A stretch of 64,000 nt of DNA from Runella defluvii. Its GTDB lineage: Bacteria; Bacteroidota; Bacteroidia; Cytophagales; Spirosomataceae. The notes beneath the pieces are model-generated. The model was given only the letters and a program-made list of their open reading frames with translations, did not search any database and was not told the DNA's origin. Below, in pieces: positions 1-7,435 of the stretch (the stretch's first letter is position 1; each line of letters opens with the position of its first letter). The stretch lies in NCBI RefSeq assembly GCF_014195535.1, contig NZ_JACIBY010000010.1, positions 62,001 to 126,000 on the forward strand, given 5' to 3'. The position numbers and the translations under genes were made by a program.

Positions 1-770
1 GCTACCGAATAATCTTGGTCGGGCTTGGGCGCTTCGATGGTCACTTTCGTGAACGAATGTAGCCGTAACTTCATCAGTTCGATGTAATCGTTCATAAAAG
101 ATATTTCTTGGCTCAACAACACTCGGTCAAGGACGGTATCGTAGAGGACGTACCGCATCATTCGTGATAGTTTCAGAATGGCCTCGCGCGACAACGGCAC
201 GTCGGAGTAGGTAAGGGCATAAATGTTATTGAGGGTATTGAAGAAAAAGTGGGGGTTGATTTGGGCTTTTAATAGCGCCAATTCGGAAGTTATCTGTTGT
301 TTTTCAACGAGTTCGTGCAATTTTACCGCCGCCTGCCACCGCTGAATCATGGCAAACCCAATGCTGATGGCCGTCACCATCGTTACGACCATGAACAAAT
401 GGACATCAATGCTAAAAATACTTTTGGCATGTTTCCACCCTCTAACAGCAGCCAATTGTTTGGGCACGTTCAGAATGGGCACCTCAATGATGCGGGCAAT
501 GACCAAATAGAGGACAACCAAAAAAACAGCAGAAAGGGAAAAAAGAAGCTTTTTGCCTTTTACTAAATAGTTGGGAACCAGATAGTAGGCAGAAAAATAA
601 AAAACCGCTACCATCATAATGAAATTGGCCAATTGTTTGATCCAAAATCCTAGCGGTACCTTAAAGTCCCAAGTAAGGGGAGGATAGAATAAAACGATGA
701 AGCCAAGCAGCGACCAAACGGTTATGTGTAAAACCACCGTGAGTGTGCTAGTTGGTTTGGTTAGTTCCAT
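1..770 (-). CDS. LytS-type sensor histidine kinase, N-terminal part (cut by window edge)
   Basis: The reading frame opens at an ATG at 768-770 and stays open to base 1, giving about 256 residues without the C-terminal ATPase domain. Residues 1-145 are strongly hydrophobic with about four membrane segments (near 11-30, 42-64, 75-97, 120-143). A short linker leads to the His_kinase (PF06580) signature LKAQINPHFFFNTLNN at about 168-182, with the likely phospho-accepting His at 174. This is the YehU/LytS class, in which the kinase has no separate HisKA dimerisation domain and usually works with a LytTR response regulator. Any such regulator would lie left of the window. No periplasmic sensor domain is evident, so sensing is probably through the membrane segments. 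Family assignment is firm; the stimulus is unknown. Confidence 0.93.
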   Translation of the reverse strand, partial: MELTKPTSTLTVVLHITVWSLLGFIVLFYPPLTWDFKVPLGFWIKQLANFIMMVAVFYFSAYYLVPNYLVKGKKLLFSLSAVFLVVLYLVIARIIEVPILNVPKQLAAVRGWKHAKSIFSIDVHLFMVVTMVTAISIGFAMIQRWQAAVKLHELVEKQQITSELALLKAQINPHFFFNTLNNIYALTYSDVPLSREAILKLSRMMRYVLYDTVLDRVLLSQEISFMNDYIELMKLRLHSFTKVTIEAPKPDQDYSV

Positions 771-890
771 GCGCGTACAAGTAAAGCGACTAAGTTGGGG
801 AGATGCGCGTGGAATCCCAAACATATTCGACGGAAAGGGGGTTTTTCTCGCTGTATCGTAGAACTTTCCTTATGGTTTTCTCCTCACTTC

Positions 891-920
891 TATCCCCTCT
901 CCTTGCTGGAGAGGGGGATA
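891..920. repeat. Stem-loop between two minus-strand genes
   Basis: TATCCCCTCTCC and GGAGAGGGGGATA form a 12-bp stem with one bulged G around the loop TTGCT. It lies between the end of the DUF4097 gene at 966 and the kinase start at 770. No T-tract follows on the minus strand, so it is better called an intergenic palindromic repeat than a clear intrinsic terminator. The rest of 771-965 shows no gene. Confidence 0.5.
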
Positions 921-965
921 GCTGCGTGCCGCTGCATGAGGGTTGGTGTGGAGGTTGGGGCGGGA

Positions 966-1664
966 TTAGTCTTTTTTCCGAACATATACGTTATTACTAA
1001 TCGACTCCAAGCGGATGTCGGGGCCGCCGCCATTGACGGAGCCTTCCAACAAGTAACCTACTATCGGATTTTTTTGGCGTTTGGACTTGAAGTCAATGTC
1101 TAAGTCGGTATAAACTTCGCCCGTAATGGTCTTCATGGCCAAGTTTGCCCCTTTTGATCTAGGCAAACTATAATCAATGTAGCCGCTGATGCTCTTGGCA
1201 AAAACGGGCGCTGCTGCTCCTTGAATGTCCACGTTGCCGTTGATGGTTTCGAGTTTTAATTTGGCATTGCGGGGCAAAAACACCTGATAATGAATCGTGC
1301 TACAAACGTACATGTCTTGGCCGTCGCGTTGGGTACGCCAGCTGTGTTTTGAATCGGGGCAGTCTTCGGCTTTTCCTTTTTTTAGAATTTCGTTGTCAAA
1401 ATTCGTTTTTAGGCTAATCTCTTGGGCATTTGTGGTGTTTTCTACGGTCAACCCGTCGTTAAGTCGGCCGCCGTTGATAAGAACCGAAATCCGAACCGAT
1501 ACTTCGGCTTTATCCCAATACCGCACCCGAATACTGTCAGCAAACTTGAGGTTAAGGTTGACGGTTTGGTCAGCGGCGTACGGAAATTGTTTGGTAATAA
1601 TTTTTTGTGACCAAGCCGTTAGGGCCAACGTGCTCACAAAGAGCACCAGTGAAAAAGTTTTCAT
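966..1664 (-). CDS. Exported DUF4097-family protein
   Basis: This 232-residue protein starts with a clean signal peptide (MKTFSLVLFVSTLALTAWSQ), so it is exported. The mature part is rich in short beta strands and carries family hallmarks shared with the other three such proteins in the window: an INGNVDIQG-like strand near 145-155, a SGYIDYSLP / TGEVYTDLDID pair near 165-195, and a C-terminal NGGGPDIRLESISNNVYVRK segment. DUF4097/DUF4098 proteins are predicted beta-solenoid, adhesin-like envelope proteins of unknown function. It is the last gene of a minus-strand cluster (sigma factor, anti-sigma-like protein, two DUF4097 genes) and follows its sister by 24 bp. An envelope-stress or surface role is inferred from that linkage only. 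Confidence 0.85.
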   Translation of the reverse strand: MKTFSLVLFVSTLALTAWSQKIITKQFPYAADQTVNLNLKFADSIRVRYWDKAEVSVRISVLINGGRLNDGLTVENTTNAQEISLKTNFDNEILKKGKAEDCPDSKHSWRTQRDGQDMYVCSTIHYQVFLPRNAKLKLETINGNVDIQGAAAPVFAKSISGYIDYSLPRSKGANLAMKTITGEVYTDLDIDFKSKRQKNPIVGYLLEGSVNGGGPDIRLESISNNVYVRKKD

Positions 1665-1688
1665 GGCTATATGGGTAGTAGAAAAGGG

Positions 1689-2462
1689 TTATTGTTTACG
1701 TAAATAAATATTGCTGCTGATGCTGCTAAGTTTAATCGCTACGCCACCGCCGTTGGTGGTTGCGTTGATGCTATGGCCACCGCCCACGCGAGACATCCCT
1801 TCCTTGGCATTTTTCAAGTCAAGGTCTAAATCGGTGTAGATTTCACCACTGATTGACTTCATGCTAAGGCTTGATTTGGCATTGGCGGGCAGGCTCACAT
1901 CAATGGCGCTGCTGATGGACGAAATGGCGCTGGGTTTTTCCTGATTGAGGCTGGAATACACCACTTTGATGTCGCCGTTGGTGCTATTGGCTACTACGGG
2001 ACCCGTGACATTAAGGAGGTCGATTTTGCCATTGTTGGTTTTTATTTCCAAATCACCATCTACGTTGCTGATAGAAATGTTGCCTCCGTTCCAGTTGACC
2101 TGTTCGTACAAAATCGCTACTTTCTTAGGAACCTTGAGGATATACGACGTCGATTTGCGCGATGCTTTTTCGATTTTCAGGCCATTGCCTTGGGTAGTGA
2201 CGGCCAGTCCGATGCCTGTATTATCGACGGCCGAGTTATACAACGACCGCAGCCCTTTGGCTTGTTCTGGTGGTTCCTGAAAGCCGTTTCCCTTGATAAT
2301 AAGCTCGTCGCCGTCGTAGCCTTCGATTTTGAGGGTACTGGCATCCATTTCGATGCTGATTTTACGGTCTTTGCTGTTGGCCAACTTCGCTTTAAATTCT
2401 TGGGCAAAAAGCCCCATACTACACCCCATCCACAGGGCGCATACTAACACGGTTGATTTCAT
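1689..2462 (-). CDS. Exported DUF4097-family protein
   Basis: I place the start at the ATG at 2460-2462, which gives 257 residues and puts a signal peptide (MKSTVLVCALWMGCSMGLFAQ) exactly at the N-terminus. An in-frame GTG at 2483 would add seven polar residues in front of it. The mature protein has the repetitive short-strand pattern of DUF4097: LKIEGYDGDELIIKG near residue 45, NGDLEIKTNNGKIDLLNV mid-protein, SISGEIYTDLDLDLKN near 205, and the C-terminal GGGVAIKLSSISSNIYLRK. It follows the HEAT-repeat anti-sigma-like gene by about 30 bp and precedes another DUF4097 gene by 24 bp, so the cluster is probably one operon. The molecular function of the family is not established; cell-envelope location is well supported. 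Confidence 0.85.
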   Translation of the reverse strand: MKSTVLVCALWMGCSMGLFAQEFKAKLANSKDRKISIEMDASTLKIEGYDGDELIIKGNGFQEPPEQAKGLRSLYNSAVDNTGIGLAVTTQGNGLKIEKASRKSTSYILKVPKKVAILYEQVNWNGGNISISNVDGDLEIKTNNGKIDLLNVTGPVVANSTNGDIKVVYSSLNQEKPSAISSISSAIDVSLPANAKSSLSMKSISGEIYTDLDLDLKNAKEGMSRVGGGHSINATTNGGGVAIKLSSISSNIYLRKQ

Positions 2463-2492
2463 GGTTTTTGAGTGCTTGCGCACCGTTAATTG

Positions 2493-3251
2493 TTAGGTAT
2501 TATTCGTTTGTTTTTCTTGTTTTAGGTGGAACACCCCTTCTTCGGCTTTGAGGCGTACAATTTCCAGTACTTTTTGATTTTGAGCCAAACGGAGCATTTC
2601 GGAGGCGGCTCGCTTTTCTTTCATCAATACCAATGCTTCGATAAGTGCCAACTGAACACTCGGGTCGGTTTGGATTTTTAATGATTGAATCAATCCGTCG
2701 CGCACTATTTGCTCATTTTCAAAGCGTTGCAGGGCTTGGCAAGCCGCGAGACGGACGTTGACGTTTTCGTCGAAATTCATGGTATTGAGCAAAATCTGCG
2801 TGATTTCTTCGTCGCCTTGCGCCAATTCGTAACTCTGGTTGACGGCCAAAATGCGTTCACTCGCCGAGGTTTGTTCGGGAGCTTGTAACGTTTTTTTCAT
2901 TTCAGCCACGTGGCTATTTTCTTCCGAAAGCCCCCCTTCGTGCTGTGTGTACCAAATCCCCGCCCCAAAACCTACCACCAACAACGTGAGACTGGCGGCG
3001 ATTCGTAAGCCCCACGAGTTCAACGAGCGCACCTTGCTTCGTTTGCTCAGCTGCGTAACCGTGCGGTAGCTTACCCCCGCCGAAGGCTGTTCTTTGCGCG
3101 TTTGGCCAAAATACCGAAACTGCTTGGCCTCGTTTTCCAAGTGAGCGGGAACATTTTCGCTCAAAAAGAAAGCACGTAATTCCTGCTCTTCTTCCAGGGT
3201 TGTTTCGCCTTCGTAATACTTTTCTATCAATTGTTCAATGTCCAGATTCAT
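2493..3251 (-). CDS. Anti-sigma-like membrane protein with HEAT-like repeats
   Basis: The 252-residue protein has an acidic N-terminal region typical of Bacteroidota anti-sigma factors (DIEQLIEKYYEGETTLEEE, 4-22), one membrane helix at about 81-101 (LRIAASLTLLVVGFGAGIWY), and a C-terminal half (about 130-250) of repeated amphipathic helices with HEAT-like spacing, for example NVNVRLAACQALQRF and DPSVQLALIEALVLM. Topology would place the N-terminus in the cytoplasm and the HEAT part in the periplasm. The start overlaps the end of the ECF sigma gene by 17 bp, a strong hint of translational coupling and of a sigma/anti-sigma pair. Unlike its paralogue at 4684 it has no HxxxCxxC zinc motif. The anti-sigma role is inferred from position, architecture and that paralogue. 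Confidence 0.78.
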   Translation of the reverse strand: MNLDIEQLIEKYYEGETTLEEEQELRAFFLSENVPAHLENEAKQFRYFGQTRKEQPSAGVSYRTVTQLSKRSKVRSLNSWGLRIAASLTLLVVGFGAGIWYTQHEGGLSEENSHVAEMKKTLQAPEQTSASERILAVNQSYELAQGDEEITQILLNTMNFDENVNVRLAACQALQRFENEQIVRDGLIQSLKIQTDPSVQLALIEALVLMKEKRAASEMLRLAQNQKVLEIVRLKAEEGVFHLKQEKQTNNT

Positions 3252-3753
3252 ACGCCTGAATTTTTAAAAACTTATCTCGTACCTCTTTCCGCGCCCGCGA
3301 CAACACCACCCGAATATGGTTGACGTTCATCCCCGTTACTTGCTCAATTTCCTCAAAAGAGTACTCTTCTACGTCCCGCAAATGCAGAATCAACTTGGCC
3401 GTTTCGGGTAGTTCGTCTATCAGTTTGCGCATCAGTGCCGCACTGTCTGATAGCTCCACTTGCTGGTAGGGCGATACTTTCTGCTCTTCTACCTCTTCCC
3501 AGTTGGCTTCCCCTGCGCGACTTTGCCATTCTTTCGATTTGAGCTTGTCGAGACAGAGGTTACGGGTCATTTGCACGGCAAACGCTTCTACGTTTTGGTA
3601 CGATTCTAACTGCTGCCGATGGGACCAAAGCTTCATCAATACTTCTTGCAACGTATCCTCGGCTTCTTCGCGGTTGCGAAGAAACAACTTGGCCAATCTA
3701 AAAAGACGGCCTTGGGTTGGGAGGATGAGTTGGGTAAACGCTTTGAGTTCCAT
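3235..3753 (-). CDS. ECF-type RNA polymerase sigma factor
   Basis: A 172-residue sigma-70 family protein of the extracytoplasmic-function group. Region 2 is seen near residues 17-46 (FRLAKLFLRNREEAEDTLQE) and region 4.2, the -35-binding helix-turn-helix, near 115-165 (LPETAKLILHLRDVEEYSFE, then IEQVTGMNVNHIRVVLSRAR). There is no sigma region 1 or 3, and the length fits the family. It opens a minus-strand operon whose next gene overlaps it by 17 bp and encodes the likely membrane-bound antagonist, followed by two exported DUF4097 proteins. A second, divergent copy of the same arrangement starts at 4119. A possible autoregulatory promoter (TGTAAT, 16 bp, CGTCTA) lies directly upstream. The target regulon cannot be read from the window beyond this operon. 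Confidence 0.93.
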   Translation of the reverse strand: MELKAFTQLILPTQGRLFRLAKLFLRNREEAEDTLQEVLMKLWSHRQQLESYQNVEAFAVQMTRNLCLDKLKSKEWQSRAGEANWEEVEEQKVSPYQQVELSDSAALMRKLIDELPETAKLILHLRDVEEYSFEEIEQVTGMNVNHIRVVLSRARKEVRDKFLKIQAYESGH

Positions 3754-3763
3754 TTCAAGGGCA

Positions 3764-3791
3764 TAGACGAGCGAGTTGAAAAAACATTACA
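3764..3791 (-). promoter_or_regulatory. Candidate ECF-type promoter for the minus-strand sigma operon
   Basis: Read on the minus strand, TGTAAT (3791-3786) and CGTCTA (3769-3764) are separated by 16 bp, the spacing expected for an ECF sigma promoter. A similar TGTAAC is followed 17 bp later by GTTT upstream of the divergent sigma gene. The site is only about 10 bp from the ATG, which would make the transcript nearly leaderless; this lowers confidence. Confidence 0.3.
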
Positions 3792-4056
3792 AGTTAGCGG
3801 TAACTTTTTTTGAATTTGGCGGCTGAGAGCTGAACGCATTAAAAATAAAAAGTGACTATTTATTGCTCCAGAGGAGCCAAATCTTCGTAGAAAGAAATAA
3901 TTAGCCTCGCCTAAAGCCCCATCGGGGCGGCCGACGCTCGGTGACCTCTTTCACTTTTTCTACAAAGGTTTTGCCTCTCCGAGGCTGTTTTCTAATGCGT
4001 TTAACCTGTGTGTGCTATGTGTTTTAAAATAAATGTTTAAAATTTTTTCTTTTTCC

Positions 4057-4084
4057 TGTAACCTTCCCCCACTTCGGGAGTTTC
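4057..4084 (+). promoter_or_regulatory. Candidate ECF-type promoter for the plus-strand sigma operon
   Basis: TGTAACC (4057-4063) resembles an ECF -35 element, and AGTTTCC follows at about the right distance for a -10. It mirrors the TGTAAT/CGTCTA pair upstream of the divergent paralogous sigma gene. The -10 match is poor, so this is a weak call. Confidence 0.25.
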
Positions 4085-4118
4085 CACGTACAAATCACCT
4101 ACAAACAGCCATCATCGC

Positions 4119-4694
4119 TTGAATACACTATCGGATAACGCACTCATGCTTAAAGTAAAAGCGGGAGATTTGGACAAGATGGGGCTGCTCTTTGAGCGCT
4201 ACCATCGGCCGTTATTCGCTTTTTTGTACCACATGACGGGACAAGCCCATGCGTGCGAAGATTTGGCACAAAATGTATTTTACCGAATGCTCAAGTACCG
4301 ACATACTTTTAACGGTGAGGGTGAATTTAGAACGTGGATGTATCATTTGGCGCGGAATGTTTTGAACGATTCGTTTCGACAACAAGAGCGCTGGGGAGGA
4401 CATGCTTATGATATTGCCGACTTGTCGGATCGCCTCGGAGGCGGAGTGGCCGCCGATGAGCAATTGGAAAAAGAACAAGAACTCGATGCTTTGCAAAATG
4501 CCATGGCGCGGCTCAGTCCCGACCACCGCGAAGTGTTGGTCTTGAGCCGATACCAAGAACTAAAGTACGAAGAAATTGCGCGTATTTTAAACATTACCGA
4601 AGGCGCAGTGAAAGTACGGGTACACCGAGCGCTGGGAGAATTGAAAAAGAATTTTTTGACCTCAGAAAAAGGAAGCAAAGCTCATGAACTGTGA
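4119..4694 (+). CDS. ECF-type RNA polymerase sigma factor
   Basis: A 191-residue ECF sigma factor. I use the TTG at 4119 because it adds the NTLSDNALMLKVKAGDLDKM segment typical of this group; the first in-frame ATG (4146) would start inside that helix. Region 2 lies near 24-65 (LLFERYHRPLFAFLYHM, CEDLAQNVFYRMLKYRHTF) and region 4 near 128-183 (LSPDHREVLVLSRYQELKYE, ARILNITEGAVKVRVHRALG). Its last codons overlap the start of the zinc-type anti-sigma gene by 11 bp, implying translational coupling and a cognate pair. It is paralogous in function and context to the minus-strand sigma factor at 3235-3753, although the two proteins are quite different in sequence. Confidence 0.92.
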   Translation: MNTLSDNALMLKVKAGDLDKMGLLFERYHRPLFAFLYHMTGQAHACEDLAQNVFYRMLKYRHTFNGEGEFRTWMYHLARNVLNDSFRQQERWGGHAYDIADLSDRLGGGVAADEQLEKEQELDALQNAMARLSPDHREVLVLSRYQELKYEEIARILNITEGAVKVRVHRALGELKKNFLTSEKGSKAHEL

Positions 4695-5502
4695 AGAAGC
4701 AAAAGAACGGCTAACGGGCTGGCTGACCAACGAACTAACAGAGTCCGAACAAACAGCCATACATATTCATTTGAAAGAGTGCGCCGAGTGCAAAGCAGCC
4801 TTTGACGCCGACCGCCAACTGTGGAAGCTCATGGGGCAGGTCCCCGCGCCTAAAGCCAACACCGAGCACATGCGCGAAGGGTTTTATGCCATGCTCGAAA
4901 CCTATAAACAAACCGAAGCCCCGTCGAGTCGGAGCCAGTGGAAGGCGATTTTTGAGAAAATACAGCAATTCTGGACGCCCCGTTTGGCACTGCGGGTGGC
5001 TTACAGTGTGTGTTTGATGAGTGTGGGGGTGCTAGGTGGGTATTTTTTGATGCGCCCCAAAGAAGTAGCGTACCAAGAAAAAATGGATACGCTCACCAAA
5101 GAAGTCCAAGAAATGCGCCAAATGATGATGCTTTCGCTGATTGAAAACCCGTCGGCCAGCGAGCGCCTCAAAGCCGTAAGTTATACCCGAGAAATCACCG
5201 ATGTGGACGATAAAGTGGTACAAGCGCTCTTTACCACGCTCAACAATGACCCCAACGTAAACGTGCGCCTCGTGACGTTGGAGGCATTGGCCGAACTAGC
5301 CCATGACCCCGACGTTCGGCAAGGGTTGGTGCTGTCGTTGACAAAACAAGAATCCCCGCTGGTGCAAGTGGCGTTGGCCGATATAATGGTAAAACTCCAA
5401 GAAAAACGCTCCATTAAAGCCTTCAAACAGATGCTTCGCCGAGAAGATCTCAACGACTTGGTGAAAAGTAAATTCCAACAAACCATCAAAGACTTATCTT
5501 AA
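4684..5502 (+). CDS. Zinc-type anti-sigma factor with periplasmic HEAT-like repeats
   Basis: This 272-residue protein has a cytoplasmic anti-sigma head with the zf-HC2/ZAS motif (Cys3, then His29-xxx-Cys33-xx-Cys36), one membrane helix at about 102-123 (ALRVAYSVCLMSVGVLGGYF), a short coiled segment (QEKMDTLTKEVQEMRQMM, about 131-148), and HEAT-like helical repeats from about 158 to 270, such as NVNVRLVTLEALAEL and SPLVQVALADIMVKL. The start overlaps the sigma gene by 11 bp. Zinc anti-sigma domains bind and hold ECF sigma factors; the HEAT part would be periplasmic and could receive the signal, which is my inference. Its repeats align well with those of the minus-strand protein at 2493-3251, so the two are paralogues. 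Confidence 0.88.
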   Translation: MNCEEAKERLTGWLTNELTESEQTAIHIHLKECAECKAAFDADRQLWKLMGQVPAPKANTEHMREGFYAMLETYKQTEAPSSRSQWKAIFEKIQQFWTPRLALRVAYSVCLMSVGVLGGYFLMRPKEVAYQEKMDTLTKEVQEMRQMMMLSLIENPSASERLKAVSYTREITDVDDKVVQALFTTLNNDPNVNVRLVTLEALAELAHDPDVRQGLVLSLTKQESPLVQVALADIMVKLQEKRSIKAFKQMLRREDLNDLVKSKFQQTIKDLS

Positions 5503-5525
5503 TTTAACCATCCAACTGTATAGCC

Positions 5526-6395
5526 ATGAAACAAATCATTCTCCCCTTGTTAGCGGGGGTGGTGCTCTCTTGTGCCCATTCCACCGCGCAAACGCAGGAA
5601 TTTAAAGAACACACGACCAAAGAATTTACCTTGACCCAAAACGCTGCTAGCAGTACCTTGGCCATTTACAACATCAACGGCTCGATTCAAGTCGAGGGAT
5701 ATTCGGGCGATAAAGTCATCATCGACGTGGATAAAACCATTTCGGGAAAAACCAAAGAAATCTTGGAACAAGGTAAAGCTGAATTTAAGTTTGTGATGGA
5801 ACAAAATGCGGATACCGTGGTGGCGTACCTCATCGAGCCCTACGATTCGCGGCCTAACCGCAATTGGAACGACCGCAACAACAATCGGCGTATCGAATAC
5901 CACTACAAATTAGATTTTAAAGTGAAAGTGCCTTATTCGATGAACCTACACGTATCGACCGTCAACGGTGGGGAAGTGCTGGTGAGCGACGTGACAGGGA
6001 TGCTGGAGGTTGGAAACGTAAACGGTGCCATTACGTTGAAAAATGTAAAAGGCGCGACTAAATTACGAACTGTCAACGGCAACGTGGACGCCAACTACAC
6101 GGCCATTCCGCCAGGCCAATCGTCGTACAAAACCCTCAACGGCGACATCCGTATCAGTTACCCTGCTGCGTTGTCGGCCGACTGCGAGTTTAAAAGCTTC
6201 CGAGGTGAATTTTACACCGACTTTGACAATGTAGAAACCTTACCCGTGAAAGTGGTAAAAAATCAAGAACAGCGCGGCGACAAAACCACCGTCTATAAAC
6301 TCAATACCGAAACGTCGGTGCGGATTGGGAATGGCGGGAAACTGTTCCGATTTGAAACATTTAACGGAAATATTTATATCAAGAAACAATCATAA
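5526..6395 (+). CDS. Exported DUF4097-family protein
   Basis: A 289-residue protein with an N-terminal export signal (MKQIILPLLAGVVLSCAHS); VLSC is a marginal lipobox, so it could be a lipoprotein or be cut after AQ. The mature chain shows the repeated beta pattern of the family: NINGSIQVEGYSGDKVIID near residue 50, VSTVNGGEVLVSDVTGMLEV and NVNGAITLKNVKGATKLRTV in the middle, SFRGEFYTDFDNVE near 232, and the C-terminal GGKLFRFETFNGNIYIKK. It starts 23 bp after the anti-sigma gene and is followed within 5 bp by a sister gene, so it belongs to the plus-strand sigma operon. Envelope location is clear; function is not known. Confidence 0.85.
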   Translation: MKQIILPLLAGVVLSCAHSTAQTQEFKEHTTKEFTLTQNAASSTLAIYNINGSIQVEGYSGDKVIIDVDKTISGKTKEILEQGKAEFKFVMEQNADTVVAYLIEPYDSRPNRNWNDRNNNRRIEYHYKLDFKVKVPYSMNLHVSTVNGGEVLVSDVTGMLEVGNVNGAITLKNVKGATKLRTVNGNVDANYTAIPPGQSSYKTLNGDIRISYPAALSADCEFKSFRGEFYTDFDNVETLPVKVVKNQEQRGDKTTVYKLNTETSVRIGNGGKLFRFETFNGNIYIKKQS

Positions 6396-6399
6396 TTGT

Positions 6400-7242
6400 A
6401 TGAAAACCAGCATCAAAACCATTTTTTCGGTTGTTGCGCTTGCAGCCATGAACCTCGCAACACCGACCTACGCCCAAGGAGAAATCAAGGAACAATTGGT
6501 CGTGCCTCTTTCTGACCCTAGCAAACCAGGGAGTTTGCAGCTAAAAATCATCAGCGGTTCCATCAAAATCACGGGATATTCGGGCAAAGATGTCATCATC
6601 GACGCTACAGTTGACGCCTACACTGGCAAAAAAACTGAAAGTAAAAACGACGAATTGGCGACGGGTATGAAAAAATTAACAAGCCGTGGGGGGATTGAAC
6701 TCACCGCCGAGGAGCGCAATAACCACGTAAAAGTGACCTCCAATTTGATGAAGCGCCCCGTAGAGTTGTCTATCAAAGTTCCTCAGCAGTTTTCGTTGCA
6801 AGTTGGCACCATCAATCAAGGCGATATTGTCGTTGAAAATGTAACGGGGACGTTGGAGGTAAACAACGTGAACGGCGCCATTACCCTCACCAACGTGTCA
6901 GGTTCGGCGGTAGCGACGACGGTCAACGGCGAAGTGAAAGCCAATTTCAAAAGCGTGACCTCTGATACTCCGATGGCTTTTACGTCGCTCAATGGTCGCA
7001 TCGACGTGACGTTCCCACCTTCGGCGAAGTTTAACGTAAAACTCAAATCCGACCGTGGCGAGATTTACAGCGATTTTGACGTTGATGCCGACAAAAGCGA
7101 GCCAAAATCGAACAAAGTCACCAAAGACGGCATGTACAAAGTGAGCATCGACGATTGGATTCAAGGCAAAGTCAACGGCGGTGGCAGTGAAGTGATGATG
7201 AAAAACATGCACGGCAATATTTACATCCGCAAAGCGAAGTAG
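6400..7242 (+). CDS. Exported DUF4097-family protein
   Basis: The start is the ATG at 6400, 4 bp after the previous stop, giving 280 residues with a signal peptide (MKTSIKTIFSVVALAAMNL, predicted cut near TYAQ). An upstream in-frame start would overlap the preceding gene and bury the signal peptide. The mature protein shares long stretches of pattern with its neighbour: GSIKITGYSGKDVIIDATV, VENVTGTLEVNNVNGAITL, SDRGEIYSDFDVD, and the C-terminal GGSEVMMKNMHGNIYIRK. It is the last gene of the plus-strand sigma operon; a large inverted repeat follows at 7251-7317. It is probably a tandem duplicate of the gene before it. Confidence 0.86.
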   Translation: MKTSIKTIFSVVALAAMNLATPTYAQGEIKEQLVVPLSDPSKPGSLQLKIISGSIKITGYSGKDVIIDATVDAYTGKKTESKNDELATGMKKLTSRGGIELTAEERNNHVKVTSNLMKRPVELSIKVPQQFSLQVGTINQGDIVVENVTGTLEVNNVNGAITLTNVSGSAVATTVNGEVKANFKSVTSDTPMAFTSLNGRIDVTFPPSAKFNVKLKSDRGEIYSDFDVDADKSEPKSNKVTKDGMYKVSIDDWIQGKVNGGGSEVMMKNMHGNIYIRKAK

Positions 7243-7250
7243 GTTTTTTT

Positions 7251-7317
7251 CAACCATATAAGACATATAAGGGCATATAAGTTTTTCTTATAATCTCTTA
7301 TATGTCTTATATGGTTG
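7251..7317. repeat. Large perfect inverted repeat, possible terminator
   Basis: Two perfect 21-bp arms (7251-7271 and 7297-7317), each starting or ending in CAACCATATAAG, flank a 25-bp spacer that contains a weaker nested ATAAG/CTTAT pairing. It lies 8 bp after the stop of the DUF4097 gene and could form a long hairpin that ends the operon. No T-tract follows on the plus strand, so termination is a guess. The ATATAAG-type sequence looks like a dispersed intergenic repeat. Confidence 0.65.
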
Positions 7318-7344
7318 CATAAATACAATTAACAAGGAATCTCC

Positions 7345-7382
7345 TGTCCGTAAGTGAACGAAAAATCGTCCATTTACGGACA
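7345..7382 (+). promoter_or_regulatory. Paired GTCC palindromic boxes upstream of the first permease
   Basis: Two related 16-bp sites start 22 bp apart: TGTCCGTAAGTGAACG (7345) and CGTCCATTTACGGACA (7367). The second is a near-perfect palindrome and is followed by a short T-run. The same pair, with 21-bp spacing, occurs before the permeases at 19697 and 34041. About two helical turns between boxes and a sigma-54-like element 54 bp downstream suggest an enhancer-binding-protein site. The second box plus T-run could also act as a short terminator. Confidence 0.55.
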
Positions 7383-7435
7383 TTTTTGTGTTTGTGGGTT
7401 TGTGTAATTTTCTGATTATTAAATAGATATGTATG

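Larger units (their letters stand above)
3754..4118. other. Divergent intergenic region with clustered stem-loops
   Basis: This gap of about 365 bp separates two oppositely transcribed sigma operons and holds no convincing gene. Its centre (3865-3985) contains three short perfect hairpins: GCTCC-aga-GGAGC (3865-3877), GCCCC-atc-GGGGC (3916-3928) and GCCTC-tcc-GAGGC (3973-3985). The last two are bracketed by complementary arms CTTCGTAGAAAG (3883-3894) and CTTTTTCTACAAAG (3954-3967). It looks like a composite intergenic repeat dropped between two promoters. The flanks carry the candidate ECF promoter elements. Calling it a known repeat family would need a genome-wide search. Confidence 0.55.

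Noticed and set aside
297-566. 89-codon plus-strand open frame
   Set aside because: It lies antisense within the LytS-type kinase gene, whose family motif is clear; no signal or domain of its own.
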